From NCBI RefSeq assembly GCF_902506495.1, contig NZ_LR733266.1, positions 1-41,710 of the forward strand: 41,710 nt of DNA, read 5' to 3'. Of the stretch, positions 40,222-41,710 are shown one piece after another; the stretch's first letter is position 1, and the number at the start of each line of letters is the position of its first letter. The notes under the pieces were generated by a model. It had not been told where the DNA came from. It saw only the letters and a program-made list of their open reading frames with translations, and ran no database searches. The DNA comes from Pseudomonas sp. 8O (GTDB lineage Bacteria; Pseudomonadota; Gammaproteobacteria; Pseudomonadales; Pseudomonadaceae). A program made the position numbers and the translations under genes.

Positions 40222-41411
40222 TGCGAGACGCCGCCCCTACTCGTCTGCGCCCACTGGCGGACACCTCCACCTCGGCCGTGGTCGCCGGCTTCATTGCCAT
40301 GCTCACCGGCTATACCAGTTCCCTGGTGCTGATGTTCCAGGCCGGCCAGGCTGCCGGCCTGAGCAGCGGACAGATCTCCTCGTGGATCTGGGCCCTGTCG
40401 ATCGGCATGGCGCTGTGCTGCATCGTGCTCTCGCTGCGCTATCGCGCGCCGGTGATGATCGCCTGGTCCACCCCCGGCGCCGCGCTGCTGGTCACCAGCC
40501 TGCCGCAGGTATCCTACGGTGAGGCCATCGGCGCCTACATCCTGGCCTCGGGATTGATCGTGCTGATCGGCCTGACCGGCACCTTCGACCGCCTGATGCG
40601 CCGCATCCCCGCCTCCATCGCCGCCGCCCTGCTGGCCGGCGTGCTGTTCAAGATCGGCCTGGAAATCTGCGTGGCCGCCGAGCAGCAGCCGATTCTGGTG
40701 GTTGCCATGCTGCTCGCCTACCTGCTCGGCAAGCGCCTGTGGCCGCGCTACTCGGTACTCTCTGCGTTGATCGTCGGCAGCGTGCTGGCCGGGATCTTCG
40801 GCCTGCTGGATTTCAGCGATTTCCAGCTGCAACTGGCCACGCCTGAGTGGACGACGCCAAGCTTCTCGCTGGCCGCCGCCATCAGCATCGGCATCCCGCT
40901 GTTCATCGTTGCCATGGCCTCGCAGAACCTGCCGGGCATGGCCGTATTGCGCGCCAATGGCTACGACGTGCCGGCCTCACCGCTGCTGACCAGCACCGGC
41001 CTGGTGTCGATCCTGATGGCGCCGTTCGGCAGCCATGGCATTCACATGGCGGCCATCAGCGCCGCCATCTGCGCCGGCCCGGAGGCCCATGAGGACCCAC
41101 GCAAGCGCTACACGGCGGCGGTCTGGTGCGGGGTGTTCTACGCCATCGCCGGCATCTTCGGTGCCACCCTCGCTTCGCTGTTCGCGGCGCTGCCGGCGGC
41201 GTTGATCCTGTCCATCGCCGCACTGGCGCTGTTCGCTTCGATCATCGGCGGCCTGACCCAAGCCATGAGCGAGCCCAACGAGCGCGAAGCGGCGCTGATC
41301 ACCTTCCTGGTCACCGCCTCCGGCATGAGCCTGGCCGGCGTCGGCTCGGCATTCTGGGGTATCGTTGCTGGCCTGTTGACCCTGGCGATCCTCAACTCCG
41401 GCAAACGCTAG
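40221..41411 (+). CDS. benE: BenE-family benzoate/H+ symporter-like transporter
   Basis: A 396-residue inner membrane protein with about 12 helices of the BenE family. Typical segments are VVAGFIAMLTGYTSSLVLMF, IAWSTPGAALLVTS, MASQNLPGMAVLRANGYDVP and PFGSHGIHMAAISAAICAGP. BenE proteins import benzoate with protons, but many pseudomonad paralogues have no proven substrate and here no benzoate catabolic genes are near, so a benzoate role is uncertain. It is translationally coupled to the LysE gene. Confidence 0.9.
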   Translation: MRDAAPTRLRPLADTSTSAVVAGFIAMLTGYTSSLVLMFQAGQAAGLSSGQISSWIWALSIGMALCCIVLSLRYRAPVMIAWSTPGAALLVTSLPQVSYGEAIGAYILASGLIVLIGLTGTFDRLMRRIPASIAAALLAGVLFKIGLEICVAAEQQPILVVAMLLAYLLGKRLWPRYSVLSALIVGSVLAGIFGLLDFSDFQLQLATPEWTTPSFSLAAAISIGIPLFIVAMASQNLPGMAVLRANGYDVPASPLLTSTGLVSILMAPFGSHGIHMAAISAAICAGPEAHEDPRKRYTAAVWCGVFYAIAGIFGATLASLFAALPAALILSIAALALFASIIGGLTQAMSEPNEREAALITFLVTASGMSLAGVGSAFWGIVAGLLTLAILNSGKR

Positions 41412-41442
41412 CCACCCCGTACGGGAACGCTCTGCAAGGCCA

Positions 41443-41710
41443 CCCCGGATTGCATCCGGGCTACGGTTCAGGGCAAGCAGTAGGGTGCGCCGTGCGCACC
41501 GCCAGCGACGCGGTCTTCTTGGTGCGCGCAGCGCACCCTACCGTTCGGCCACCGCTTCGTGGGCCAGTTCGGTGCCATGCATGCGGTTGCCGCACAAACC
41601 GAACAGTACCGCCGTAAGGCCGCCCCGGATTGCATCCGGGCTACGGTTCTGGGGCAAGCAGTAGGGTGCGCCGTGCGCACCGCCAGCCATACGGCCTTCC
41701 CGTTGCGCGC
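41443..41710. repeat. 180-bp-period intergenic repeat, incomplete at the window end
   Basis: Two copies of a compound unit begin at 41443 and 41623. Each has CCCCGGATTGCATCCGGG then CTAC, a GGTTC-rich spacer, and AGTAGGGTGCGCCGTGCGCA then CCGCCAG. An opposed copy ending GCGCACCCTACCG (to 41543) closes the first unit. Between them, 41538-41620 on the minus strand reads VLFGLCGNRMHGTELAHEAV then AER and stop, a coding-like fragment that may be a gene remnant. The unit runs off the window. Confidence 0.65.

Noticed and set aside
1..41710. Prophage, insertion sequence, CRISPR array, toxin-antitoxin pair or tRNA genes
   Set aside because: No integrase, transposase, Cas, terminase, spacer array or cloverleaf sequence was found by reading; gene content looks chromosomal.

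Overview
The window is a piece of a high-GC gamma-proteobacterial chromosome, almost certainly a Pseudomonas of the mendocina/pseudoalcaligenes type. The reasons are the recR-ybaB-dnaX block with the SRP RNA upstream of it, a FecI/FecR/TonB-receptor unit, an ArcD-like transporter, two small proteins resembling the pseudomonad DUF3509 family, and many pseudomonad REP-type intergenic repeats. No phage, insertion sequence, CRISPR array, tRNA or rRNA was seen. Species placement is inference.

Layout. 1-3407 (minus): a gamma-glutamylated polyamine catabolic operon (oxidase, XRE-cupin regulator, glutamylpolyamine synthetase, start of a SpuC-like aminotransferase) with a perfect palindrome in front of its first gene. 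3486-5229: a tiny exported peptide and an ABM-fold protein, divergent from an AraC regulator, with two palindromic GGCAAAT-type sites between them. 5329-7128 (minus): an acyl-CoA dehydrogenase and a secreted HExxH protein. 7153-10440 (minus): recR, ybaB, dnaX. 10906-11468 (plus): two small related proteins separated by a hairpin that abuts the second ribosome site. 11588-11698 (minus): SRP RNA. 11795-13429: a chemoreceptor. 13626-15634: a lipase-like hydrolase and an HU-like protein. 15680-20195 (minus): a periplasmic copper-handling operon (DUF2946-like protein, His-tailed protein, TolC-family lipoprotein, multicopper oxidase, cupredoxin, CusF-like protein). 20264-21691: an ArcD-like antiporter.

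21896-31962 (plus) is the least conventional block. It holds a YcaC-type isochorismatase-fold hydrolase, a membrane-anchored ABM protein, a Tat-exported amidohydrolase with a Cys/His-rich tail, an MFS exporter fused to an ABM-like domain, an alpha/beta hydrolase with Asp at the nucleophile elbow, a periplasmic beta-propeller sensor kinase, its NarL-type response regulator and a short AraC regulator with a Cys cluster. Genes overlap or nearly touch, which suggests one sensed and co-expressed hydrolysis-plus-transport system whose substrate I cannot name.

31963-34435 holds a glutathione transferase, a MocR-like/LysN-type aminotransferase and a divergent MarR regulator. 34611-38615 is a Fur-box-preceded sigma/anti-sigma/receptor unit for a hydroxamate-type siderophore. 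38819-41411 holds a membrane protein of unknown role and a LysE-BenE transporter pair. The last 300 bases are a 180-bp-period intergenic repeat enclosing a possible gene remnant.
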